This document shows, one piece after another, positions 1 through 9,608 of a DNA stretch of 64,000 bases (positions are counted from its first letter, which is position 1; each line of letters begins with the position of its first letter). The translations under genes were made by a program, and so were the position numbers. The DNA is from Grifola frondosa (lineage: Eukaryota; Basidiomycota; Agaricomycetes; Polyporales; Grifolaceae): positions 1 to 64,000 of the forward strand of contig LUGG01000024.1 in the NCBI GenBank assembly GCA_001683735.1, given 5' to 3'. The notes under the pieces were generated by a model. That model saw only the letters and a list, made by a program, of their open reading frames with translations. It was not told where the DNA came from and did not search any database.

Positions 1-640
1 AGCTTGATTCAAGTTGATAGAATTTAGATAGTGAATGTGGATCGAACTGAAAAGGCTCTAGTAGAGACAACTTCTGTTTGGAATGTTTTCCGTTTTTTTC
101 CTTATTTGCCTTTTGCTTATTATGTCTACATTTTCGAGCTATATCTTCCATAGTCTGTTTCCTGTACGTGCTTGGGAAGCCTGTTTTCTTTCTCTATAAG
201 CTTTCTGTTTTTCTTTCTTTTCCATTTCTTTCAGCAACCTTGCTATGTACTTCTTTCTGAATTCTGGATCCTCTACTTTTCTCCAAAGACTGGGGTGTCA
301 TTGTGAAATTTCAGAGGGTGTCCTTCAGTTCTTGTCCTGCAAATCTCCTCCTTATATACTTGGAGTGTCCTGGGCCTAGGCTCTTCATGAGTCATCTCTC
401 AAGGTTCTAGGTCCTACTAGATGGGTTCCAGGTCCTCCAGAAAGTGGCCTGACATTTCTGCATGATTTGTATCAAGGAATCATCTGAATATCCTGATTCT
501 GACTCTTTCCTGCCTAAGCTGCATGGTGTCACTCCTTGTAACTCTGTAACAATCAATTCTCATGATATTCGACCTATCCAAGGTTTCAATATCAAGAATT
601 TGCACCTCGGGCTCTCTAGATATCAGTATTTACTGTCTTG
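1..640. other. AT-richer intergenic stretch, possible LTR remnant
   Basis: I see no convincing gene here; the only short frame, near 78-260, is low-complexity and hydrophobic. A TATA-like stretch at about 351-358, the phrase around 290-300 and the general composition recall the LTR at 9.6-10.7 kb, but I could not align them convincingly. Treat it as unassigned repeat-like sequence. Confidence 0.3.
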
Positions 641-1910
641 AGCCTCAATTGCGCGGTTAGCGCGCGCGGAAGTGACTAGCGCCAGTCACTCGCCGAGGTG
701 ACACCGAAGTCACCGTTGTGACTCTGTGGCGCGCTCAACGCGGCGCGTCTCTCTTGAGCGCTTGCGGGCGTTTCTCTCTCCGAGCTGCCCGCGCGTCTGT
801 TCTCCAAATGCAACATGTGACTTCGACGCGCGACGCGTCGTTGCGCTGGCATCTGGTTCACGCTCGTTTCCTTATTGTCTCGTCTCCCTTCTATCCTGCT
901 GGTTCTTTCTTGCGCGCTCGTTCCTGGCCTGCCTTCGGGCGCCGGATGATTCTCTCGGGTTCTCTCTGTGCTTCTCAATGTCCTCTCTTTGCCTATCTTC
1001 AGTATTCCTGCGCGCGTTGTTTTCTCAGGATGCCTCTCGGGCATTCAACATCCTGCGCTGGCACTCTCGTCGTCGCGCGTTGTCTTCCTGCGCTGACGCC
1101 AACGCGTCTCATCACCTCCCGACATCTTCTCGCGCCTTCTCGACGGCTATTCACAATTTTCGACGCGTCTCATCGCGTCTCTCGACGTTCTCACTGCTTA
1201 GCTCGCCGTCGTTCGAATTCAGCGGCCAGCGGCCGCATGGTTCACTTGCGCTGCGCACTCGTTCTCGACGCGGGCGCGTCAAACGGTGCGTGCACGCTCC
1301 TGCAAGCTATTTACCGGATCTACCACAGTTCAGACTCGATTCGTACACTTTCCACTTGCTCGTCGGGGTCGTGAGATGCGGACATAAACGGTGCGTACTA
1401 GATTCGTATACTGCAATGACGACGGGTGGCAGTTCCACTCCATCTCGACGATTTCGCCTCGTATTTATAGGTTTTCCCGCGTGTCCGTTCGGCTCGTTCT
1501 AGGCCCTCAAGGCTCCATTCTTTGGGGCACGTTCGGTCCCGAAATCTCAAGTTCTCGATCCCCAATCCGTGTTCGACGTCGTTCGATCGCCTCCTCTAGG
1601 TCTAGGCTCAGCTTCCCGAGACTCGATCGCGTCGTCTTCTCCCGCCACCGACGCGCTCGGTGGTGCTCTGTGCTTCGCGCGCCGCGCTCGCTGATGTCCA
1701 GCGCTGCGCGGTTCATTCTCGTGAGTCTCTAAATCACTTTCTATCCTTCGGGCTCAAGTATCTTCCACCCCAAAGGGTTTCCTTCTGGCTGACCAAGCCT
1801 GTTGCTTGGTCATACCCCACACTTTCGACTTTTTTGACTCTTCATGAGTCCTCCTGACTCGTTGTGACTCGTTTACTGCTTTGTAAGTCCTCACGTTACC
1901 TCTTTTCCTG
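641..1910. other. GC- and CpG-rich stretch without a recognised gene
   Basis: Composition changes sharply at about 650 to a sequence rich in CGCG and TCTC words. Overlapping open frames exist on the plus strand (718-1374, 726-1502) and on the minus strand. Their products are Arg/Ser-rich with no recognisable domain, as expected for CpG-rich DNA that lacks stop codons by composition. The last 150 bases carry repeated GACTC/GAGTC words just before a TATA box, so this could be promoter or LTR U3 sequence for the spliced unit downstream. Confidence 0.35.
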
Positions 1911-1911
1911 G

Positions 1912-1921
1912 CATATATAAG
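1912..1921 (+). promoter_or_regulatory. TATA box of the spliced unit
   Basis: CATATATAAG lies about 160 bases before the first consensus intron donor at 2073. Direct and inverted GACTC words crowd the 80 bases upstream. Its position and strand fit the intron series that follows. Confidence 0.4.
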
Positions 1922-1944
1922 CCGTGCTAAAATCTCCAAATTTT

Positions 1945-3170
1945 AGCAAGATTAAATATTACAGTATTACATCATTCATCGATCACTGTACGCCGCGGAT
2001 GCTTCTCAGCCCGACGACGAGTCTCCTGCAAGTCTGGCCGCGTCGGGCGCATCGCGCTCGACGTCACCCTCGGTACGCCTCGTTCCCATTTCTTTCTTGC
2101 TGGCTAACGTTCTATCCTCTCAGCGCACTAGCCCCGACGTCAGGTAGCTAACAGGCTGGTCATTGGTACGTCATTCTCGTTAATTGCTCGTTCGTCGTAA
2201 CTGATCCTTCTTGACCAGGCCGCGCCGCGCTCGATGCGTTCCGTCGTCGGCGCACCGTTCAACTGTGCGGGCGCATACCTCGCGATCTCTCCTTCAGCTG
2301 TACAGTTCGTAGGTCCTCGTACTCGGAGAGCGTAATACTCTCCTAGGTACGTCTTCATCATTCTATGCTTGCCGCTGACTCCTCTCATCCTCATCAGGTC
2401 GGGATACATGTCCTCCGAGTGCGTGAACGTTCGCACTACTCGGGCATCCGCTGCTCGACTCTCTCGTGTGCCGGCCACACTGCGGGCTGCTTGAACGTTC
2501 GGCCATGCTGGTGCGTGCGCGTCCGCCGCACCGCATACTTCGCGTTCAGAGTCCTTGGGCATGTCGCGTTCAATCTCTTTTCGGTGAGTTTCTTCCTTCT
2601 TCTACACTCTGTACGGGCCACGCTGACGTCTGACCTTTCAGCGTTTGCTCGTTACCCTTCCGGTTGGTTCGGGCGTGGCACACTCGTTGTGCTCCACATC
2701 CCTCGGTACGTTCCTCTTGACTGTCTTCCTTATATGTCCTTAATATCTAATCCTGTATACTCTGATCTAGTACGCGCTGCGGGTCTCGCGCGCTGTTACG
2801 GGTGCATGCTGCACGACATTCCCTCTGGCCCAATGGTCATGCAACTGGGCACGTCACTGCGTTCCGAGCTCATGTCCGTATCCGCGGCTCGTCGCCGTGG
2901 ATCGTCGGGGACTATGCGTCGCCCCGCAGTCTAATCATGACTGCCGGATCCGTTCTTAGGTATGTACGGTACTCGTCTCTCGTCCGGCCTGTCTGCTAAC
3001 AGCTATCCTCACAGGCCAACCTCTTCGTCTGCGTCCATCGATGCCATCCTCAACGCGTTTGTTGCGACCCGGTCGCGTTCGGGTCATCCCCGTCTTCGGT
3101 ATGTTCTCTCGTTATAACTGTCTTCTATTCGTTACTAACTTCCCGTCTCCGTCAGACTTGTCAGGATTAT
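1945..3170 (+). pseudogene. Multi-intron transcription unit, no intact reading frame
   Basis: Seven consecutive introns can be read on the plus strand: 2073-2123, 2166-2218, 2347-2397, 2584-2641, 2706-2770, 2960-3014 and 3099-3155. All are 51-65 nt long with GT(A/G)(C/T/A)G donors, CAG or TAG acceptors, and a CTAAC, CTAAT, CTGAC or CTGAT branch word before the acceptor. The first exon has a Ser/Ala/Asp-rich frame ending in the phase-0 donor at 2073, but the next exon meets a stop after about seven codons. The 2398-2583 exon shows a similar Ser/Ala/Arg-rich frame broken by one stop. It may be a decayed gene, the leader of a retroelement, or a spliced non-coding RNA. I do not recognise a family. 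Confidence 0.45.
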
Positions 3171-3535
3171 ATTAATTTATTTATTAATCTTTTATCTTGC
3201 TGTATGGTCTCGTTGACCCAGTCTCGAACCACCCCGCAGTCTCGTTATTACTGTAGCTACGGGTTTCTTATCTGCACTTGTATCTGCAATTCTTGATTCA
3301 AATTGTATCTTGCTTGCTTGCAGTTTTTAAACTTCCATTTAAACTTGCACGTCATCGACAATTCGGTCGCGCATGATGTAGCCACATGAATCTATGATCT
3401 TCGTGCTTATCCCGAATTTAACAACCGCAAGCTAATTTAATAACTCCCCGGTATCTGGATTATCACGCGGTAGATTGCTACGTTCTTACCCAAATTTCTA
3501 TCTGGGTCTATTACCTTTGCGATTGTATTTTATTT

Positions 3536-3830
3536 GATGTGCATTGACCTCGATGTGCTAGCTTGCCTGTCCCTGAGTTTCCTGTTTCTTGTTTGACACT
3601 CTGACTTTTTGATTTGGCCTCATGCCTTGCCCATTGCTCTCATGGCATATGCCACAACTACACATGATTCTGGCCCGAAATCTAGTCCAAGTAATGTCTC
3701 ATCCTGTTATACGTAATCTGATCCTTTCCTGTGTCTATATCTTGCATCCCTGGTTAACACATCATAATACAATCCGGTGTCCAATATGACCAAGATTTTC
3801 CTGTTGGGTACTCTGTTCCTAAATACTATT
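3536..3830 (+). repeat. Diverged direct repeat, copy 1
   Basis: It shares the word order 'cattgacctcga', then 'cattgc(c)cat-gctctcatggc-tatgc', then 'cgaaat', then a tail with 'gggtact' with copy 2 at about 4285-4510, roughly 750 bases downstream in the same orientation. Indels make the ends approximate. Confidence 0.45.
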
Positions 3831-4284
3831 CTAAGAAGTTCGTGGCCTTATCAGCTGAGCTGACAGTGCACTCCGCACCAAACTCCTCAATCGTGACTTG
3901 ATTCGTGACTCTTTGCCTGATTGCCTTTTGTTTGAATACATAAATTTGTATTCCAAAACAAAAGACAATCAAGTAAGATTTCGTGGCTCTCTATTTGGTA
4001 AGTATAGCTTTCGTAATCATGCTTGTCCTGGGTACACCTTTACCAAATGGATCCTGTTCGTTAATAACTTTGGGTTTTCTTCCAACTGCCAATTATTTAA
4101 GCTTCTAATCACTACTGGACGGTTCAGCACAAATGCGAGCTTGATTTGACCTCAAGTCGATACATGGTAAGTAAACTGAATTACTTTTCTGAGCCTTGCT
4201 AACAAGTCTTGTGGACCAAGTTAATATCTTCATTACCAGATTAATTTCCTAATTTTCTTTCCTGTGAATGGGTGCCATTTTAAT

Positions 4285-4510
4285 TTGAATATACATTGAC
4301 CTCGACGCTTTCCTGGTTTACCACTGGGTTCTCAAGAGTTCAGACCCAATACTGACTACCTGAATTGACTGTATGCATTGCCCATAGCTCTCATGGCTTA
4401 TGCTGCAACCTGCATTTCCGAGTCCGAAATTCACGGAGTAGTCCTAAGTATGTTCTGCAAACATTCTTGCCCATCGGGTACTATCATCAATATCCTGTTG
4501 CGCCCTGGTT
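4285..4510 (+). repeat. Diverged direct repeat, copy 2
   Basis: Partner of the copy at 3536-3830; the best matching block is 'gcattgcccatagctctcatggcttatgc' at about 4375 against the corresponding block at about 3628. It could be an old segmental duplication or a pair of decayed LTR fragments. Confidence 0.45.
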
Positions 4511-4665
4511 ATACATATCAAACCCAATTCCTTGTCCTGTTACTTGGTTCCTGATTTCCTAATCTGATCTGGTAATATTAACTTTGTTTATCGCCACCTT
4601 AACGACTGTCGGTTAGCTTGCTGCATCCATCAAATTCTATGAGGTAAGTGCTGTCAAGGCTTGGC

Positions 4666-4674
4666 CTATATAAT
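4666..4674 (+). promoter_or_regulatory. TATA box of the small spliced gene
   Basis: CTATATAAT lies 51 bases before the ATG at 4725, a normal spacing for a compact fungal promoter. Confidence 0.4.
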
Positions 4675-4724
4675 GGAGTGGGATTTCCTTTTGGTTCAAT
4701 CCCTTCTTGAACCTCTACATCCAT

Positions 4725-5054
4725 ATGCCGCCTACGAAGTAAGTTCCTTTCGATCATTTTCGATCTTGATCGATCGGCTAATGTTAATCTACATTTCAGA
4801 TCAACTCGTCTGTTAACTTCTTTGAAGACGGACCGTTCGACCGGAAAAATCGTTGCTGTTGAAACTATCGACGTAAGTCTTCTTTAAATTATTTTCTGAA
4901 CATCTTCTTTTCTAATACATATCATCGTAATAGGGAGTGGGTGTGGTGACCATCCAAGTTGGTAATACGGACACTCCCCAGTTCAACTGCCGTGAGTATT
5001 CTCGCCTTCTTTTTCTATAGTTATCTAACTTGATTCCTCGATATTCTAGGATGA
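4725..5054 (+). CDS. Small four-exon gene, 49-residue product of unknown function
   Basis: Exons 4725-4738, 4800-4872, 4934-4991 and 5050-5054 join in frame across three GT-AG introns of 58-61 nt to give 49 residues beginning MPPTK and ending FNCR. All three introns have normal fungal donors (GTAAGT, GTAAGT, GTGAGT). Phase is kept at each join, which is unlikely by chance. The product is basic at its N terminus and beta-prone (VAVETIDGVGVVTIQV) near the middle. It has no signal peptide and no membrane segment, and I recognise no family. It sits between repeat-derived sequences, so it may belong to a mobile element. A longer gene with more exons upstream cannot be excluded, although the TATA box just upstream argues for this start. 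Confidence 0.45.
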
Positions 5055-5369
5055 TGAGTGTGTTCCCTGCTAGCACCTAGAATAGTTCGTATACAAATCC
5101 TGGATCTATAAATATTCTGCTATTCTTGTTTTTGTAACTTTTCGCAATCCAATATGAATCCGGTCTGATCAATGCTTGCATTCTCTTTCTGGTAACCTGT
5201 TTCAAATTATTTTCTGGGTTTTCTTTCTTTATCTCGATCTATATCCTGACTATTCCTACATTCTCTTCACAGGTGACTTGGGTACTCCTCCTTTAAAGGT
5301 TGTCCAAATCCCAATCATTAGTTCCTAGCTCCTGTTTCCATTTGACGTATAGGTCTTCTTCTGAGCATA
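5055..5369. other. Short stretch with no recognised gene
   Basis: AT-rich sequence between the small spliced gene and the end of the minus-strand retroelement. Read in the element's orientation, I found no copy of the candidate LTR at 9609-10741 here, so the element's other end is missing or too decayed to see. Confidence 0.4.
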
Positions 5370-6624
5370 CTATTGGATCAATATCATTGGTACATTCTTG
5401 ATCATTAGTTTGCGAACCCTGATCCCGTGTCTTTTTTGATCTGGTTTAGGGTCTTCCACAATGATTTCTGATGTATTGGCTTCTACAGTATCTTTCTGAG
5501 ACTTTCGCAAGTTTTCTTGGGTGAATACCATATGAAGAACTGCATGACCTTCACGTCGTTTTCCATTAACAGTCATTTTGACATCTTGTAATAAATATTG
5601 CTGCTCTTTAACACTTGGTAAGTTAGTGTTAGGCTCTTCCTGAATTGTCCGAGCATTCTTCACTGAAATGTTGGTTATTGGAAAAGCAACATCATCTACT
5701 GCTTGTCCTACTTGAAATTGGTAGGTTGTTCGCATGTTGTGATATAATCGTTGATTCTCCATTTCAACCCATCTATCATATTCAGTGTACTCCTTCAAAT
5801 CTTCAGATTCTGCTGGATCATTAGAGTCATCGTCCCAGCATCCAGGGTCATTGAGATCTGTTGGTCCTACTAATTGTGCACCATCTGTGGCTTCCCATCG
5901 ATAAACAGGTATCTCTTCTGAATCTCGTTTCAGTAGATCTGATAACTGCCGTTCCAACCTTTGGGCTTCTGTGGTATTTGATTTTTCTATTTTTTGTTCT
6001 GCTGATAATAATGCACAAAGTCGTAAAGTCCGATCAAGTACAGCTCTCTGAATTCCTGGGCTTGTAATCAATATCTCATAAGTGTTGATTCCATGATAGT
6101 CTCGGAGTCCTACAAACACTCCTTCAGGTTTGTGACTTAGGCTGAATTCATTTTTCCATTGCCATGGTCGGCCAAGGAGTCCTGGTACAGCTAAACCTTC
6201 TATGATATACAAGGTTGCTTGAGTATCAACATGGCCTATGGTCAGGGTTACATCCCAAGCTCCAATACAGGTAAGGGGATTTCCTGATATGTCCCTAATG
6301 ATAACTCCTTTTCCTATTTCACGACTTGTTCCTCTTGCTGACTTCCATACATTTGCATTTACACAGTCGATTTGATCCCGTATCAACTACAAATGGAATA
6401 ACTGTGTGTCCTGCATACATGTGAAGTACAATCATAGGATCAAGGTGAGACCATGGTCCAATTGTCAATCCATCATAACAGGTAGGTCCGACTTGAGCTA
6501 CTTGGGGAACTACGTCAGGTTTCAGTCCTTCAGCAGTTAACATCATTAGATGAGTATCAACAGGTCGTCCAAGTAAACGACCAAGTTTCCCCATGTTCTT
6601 TCTAGAGTGCGGGTATAATTGCAC
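5370..6624 (-). pseudogene. Second retropepsin module of the minus-strand element
   Basis: Two overlapping frames carry the two halves of a retroviral-type aspartic protease. The upstream frame (6624-6319) has the catalytic VVDTGS motif at about 6380-6400. The other frame (6386-5370, 338 residues) continues with a beta-rich stretch, an IxGLAVPGLLGRPWQ segment that matches the C-terminal Gly loop and the same LLGRPWQ word in module 1, and then a long acidic, Asp/Glu-rich tail. A frame change is needed near 6350. Retropepsins cut the Gag polyprotein; here the acidic tail replaces the expected reverse transcriptase. The duplicated protease is unusual. Confidence 0.6.
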
Positions 6625-6856
6625 AATGGCATGTCCATTGCAATGAACATCTCGGAAGAAGAATTGCGCATCCCGAATAAGAAAGGTCTGAGCCCATAAT
6701 CTGCCATTTCATCCTTTATGAATTCTACACCATTGTCTGCCATCAAGGTACTTGCTCCAATCTTTCTTGTCTTGTCTGTTCTAAAGTCCTCCATCTGGGT
6801 GGTTAACAGAGACTGATACATGGCCATCTCTCGGCTTTGCCGGCGATACATATGAT
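6625..6856 (-). other. Linker between the two retropepsin modules
   Basis: This part of the 6546-6851 frame has no recognisable domain. It ends with a chance YLDD-like word that overlaps the second protease in another frame. It is probably a spacer or a remnant of deleted pol sequence. Confidence 0.3.
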
Positions 6857-7836
6857 TCAGCTGCCCATTGGCTTTCTTCCTATTGTAATCTTCCTGAATT
6901 CTGAGGCTAGACTCTCCTTATCTGATTCTTCATCTGCATCTGTACTTTCTTCATCTGAATCTGTCTCTGTATAGTCCTCTATATCTGAACTGTACTCTTC
7001 TTCACTCTTGACACTCTTCTCAGAGCTCTTGTCACTATCATCATCATCAGCTACTGACTCAATCCTGGACAATGTCTCGGGTTGCTTTGGAGCTTTCTCC
7101 TCAACAATAGTTGCAAATGAGGCTGCACTTCCTATGTCTTCATGTGATGACACAAAGACTTCAGAATCAGGATGTCCTGGAGGCCCTCTGAAGGTAAGGA
7201 AAGTTCCTTCATCCCTCTCACGTATCCCTACACCAAAGGCTCGTTGCCATGGCCTACCTAATAATCCTTCGAATGGAGGGTTAGGTGCCACATATGCATT
7301 AAACCTAGTGTTTATGTGTCCAATTTCAGAGGTACATCACTAACAAGACCTAGTAAGTCTCCTGTGCCACCATTTGCATCATTTATGCTAATAGCACGGG
7401 ACTTGTCCATGGGCCTTTGCACAATAGACTTCCAGATCCTTTCACTGATTATATTCAACTGGGATCCTGTGTCAATGATAAAGTTCACTGGCTTCTCATT
7501 GCAGTCCATGGTCAACCGGATAAGAGGTGATCGGGTCTCATTTATTCCTGAGATTAAATCTGCTGTAAATCCAGATACCAAGTGTGCTGCTGGTCCTGTC
7601 CCTGGTTCTATCTTCTTGACCTTCAAGGCATTCTGCAATTGCTGTGACACCTCCTTGGATACTCCAAATAGTTCTCCAACTGATATTGTGAAAGGAATAT
7701 TCAGAATCCTATTCATAATATTTGATGCGTCCACTTCCTGGCTAATTGCTGATGTCTTGTTTGGTCCTCGGTTCTTTTCTACAGTCTTATCTGGCTGATT
7801 TCGAAGCATGCGAGCCATTGCTGGGTCATCAACCAT
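6857..7836 (-). pseudogene. First retropepsin module
   Basis: The frame 7836-7312 contains an FIIDTGSQLNIIS catalytic segment (Asp-Thr-Gly) at about 7455-7495. The frame 7291-6857 continues with a PFEGLLGRPWQ segment, the hydrophobic-Gly part of the retropepsin fold, then a Ser/Glu/Asp-rich tail. One frame change near 7310 separates the halves. It follows the CCHC part of Gag in normal retroelement order. The module is clearly homologous to the second protease at 6.4 kb. No polymerase follows it. Confidence 0.65.
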
Positions 7837-8516
7837 TTCCGCATCATTATCAGGATTGAATGATCTTTGCTGGACTTCGAAAGGACGTTCCTTGAAATGG
7901 GGATATGAACTTGATGCTGATGGCTGTGGCTTATAAGCAGTAGTATGTGGAGTCTCTTTCTCTTTTCCTTTACTGGGAAGAGATGGCTAGTACTTTCATA
8001 TGGCTGCTTTCGATAGGTCCGAGCTTCCTTTGAAGTCTTCTCAGCTGGTAAAACCATAACCTCTGCATCTGATTCATCTTCTGACTCTACAAGAGCCTTC
8101 CCATAGGTTACAAAATGAACCTGAGGCACAGCATCCTTGATGGCTTGCACCCAGTTCTCTGCTCCATTTCGCTGAATAATGTTTCCATTTTTATCAGTAA
8201 ATCGTCCTCGGTAATCCTTAAGGAGATGTCCTTTGGACATCAAATCCTGGATCTTTGGGCAATTTCCCATGATATGTCCTTGCTCTCCACATCCATAACA
8301 TCCTAGTCCTGATGGTGGTGGGAATCTTCCAGGTGAGAACCGATTAGGATCTGGTCTTTCAAATCTTGGTGGTCCTGCTGGCTGAGCTGGTCTTCCAAAG
8401 GGTGCTGCCTGATTAATATGGGGAAGAGGCAAGCATCTTGTAACCAATGGGTTTATGTTGGATGCCTTCAAGAATAAAATCCCATATTGCGGATCGTTTA
8501 CAGACAGCTTAGTCAT
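7779..8516 (-). pseudogene. Gag C-terminal part with CCHC zinc knuckle
   Basis: The frame holds a Pro/Arg/Phe-rich linker, then a CYGCGEQGHIMGNC knuckle of the form CX2CX4HX4C at about residues 73-86, followed by a conserved-looking stretch (about residues 87-140) found after the knuckle in basidiomycete Ty3/Gypsy Gag proteins. The knuckle binds genomic RNA. The frame is separated from the upstream gag frame by about 130 bases without an open frame in register. Upstream residues before the knuckle are probably genuine Gag linker. Confidence 0.65.
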
Positions 8517-8644
8517 TTGCTTAACTAGCTTATCTATTTCTGATTCCTCTGATTCTTTTGGGATTCCTTCACGACTCTTCCAATGCTCTTCTTCAACTTA
8601 GGTGCTGGCTCCATTGGCCGAGTCACCTCTTCATCATCATCGTG

Positions 8645-9603
8645 TCACTTCATCATATACCTTCTTGGCTTAACTCTTGATTTTCTTGCTGGCTGTCTCC
8701 TAGCCTTCCTAGCTGGGGCTATCCTTTCATCATCACTTGCTTCATCATCTGAATCTTCTATCCTGCTATCATGCTTGAAGATATCCTCAGTTCCAAGTCT
8801 TTCTGTGTCGAAACGATCTGGGCCTAACAATCCTTCAGCTGCTTGCTGAATCATAGCTGGCTGGAATGGTTCTGACATATCATGCATAGGGTGGAGAGCT
8901 AAGATCCTAACTTCCAATCTTTTTCTGAATGAAGGAGGTAATCCTATCCACAGGTAATATGCATAATCATCCTCAGTAAGCTTTGCCTGACCTCGGAGCC
9001 ATCCTGCAATTCGGATGAATTTCCTAAGGTATCGTCTCCAATCTTTCAATTCATGAATTGACTCTCTTCTAAATTGGCTGAAAATGCCTGGAGGTCCTTA
9101 AGTCTGAATCTCTTAGACTCCAGATCTGCATTGAAGTATATGATCACATTAGATCGTAACTCATCCCAATTGCCTTCTCTGTAACTTGAAAATCCTTCAA
9201 TCGTCTCTCTGACCCTTCGCGAGCAGTAATCTGTGACAAATTCGCATTTTTCTGCTGTGGTCAGGTGATGAAGAGCTGCCAACTTTTCAAAGTGGCGTAG
9301 AAATGGGTGCACTTCTGCTGCCTCTCCTCTGAATAGCTTTGGGGCATTCTTTGTTCCTTCAACTGGCATATCCATTGCAGACCTACTACTGAATCCACTC
9401 ATGGAAAACTGAGTATCTGATAATGGACTACGTTCATTCGGGGGATCACGATGATCCGTGTACATCCTGGTAACCTTTGGTAACAAGGCCTGACTTGGGT
9501 TCTTATCTGAATCTGCAATATCCAGGTTTGTCTCCAGATTTCGTTCTAATTGACTTTTGGGCTTATTGAATTTACTTCCACACCCCCTCGCGGTGGGCTC
9601 CAA
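8645..9603 (-). pseudogene. Gag capsid-like region in two frames
   Basis: The first frame (9603-9046) carries an APKLFRGEAAEVHPFLRHFE segment, then a region rich in capsid-type helices. The second (9049-8645) continues with KDWRRYLRKFIRIAGWL, typical of the retrotransposon gag domain, and ends in an acidic then basic tail. The frames overlap by four bases, so one indel or a programmed shift is required. The open frame starts at a TTG; no ATG is seen at the expected start, which together with the breaks suggests a dead copy. Gag would form the particle that packages element RNA. Confidence 0.65.
9586..9602 (-). other. Candidate primer-binding site
   Basis: On the minus strand, TGGAGCCCACCGCGAGG begins six bases after the CA end of the candidate LTR. 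A TGG start at this position is what a tRNA primer with a CCA end would require. The priming tRNA was not identified. Confidence 0.3.
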
Positions 9604-9608
9604 CTCTT

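Larger units (their letters stand above)
3171..4660. other. AT-rich stretch with diverged internal duplication
   Basis: No gene is recognised. Short frames such as 3898-4149 have no recognisable domain. The stretch contains two diverged copies of a segment, about 3536-3830 and 4285-4510, listed separately. Confidence 0.5.

Noticed and set aside
718..1502. Long overlapping plus-strand frames in the CpG-rich stretch
   Set aside because: Two registers and the opposite strand are open at once, which fits stop-poor composition rather than a gene.
4690..4715. 'ggttcaatccc' considered as the T arm of a tRNA gene
   Set aside because: No acceptor stem, D arm or anticodon arm could be placed around it.
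6546..6600. YLDD-like word reminiscent of the reverse-transcriptase active site
   Set aside because: It lies in a frame overlapping the second protease module, has no other RT motifs around it, and the alternative frame carries better retropepsin-context sequence.
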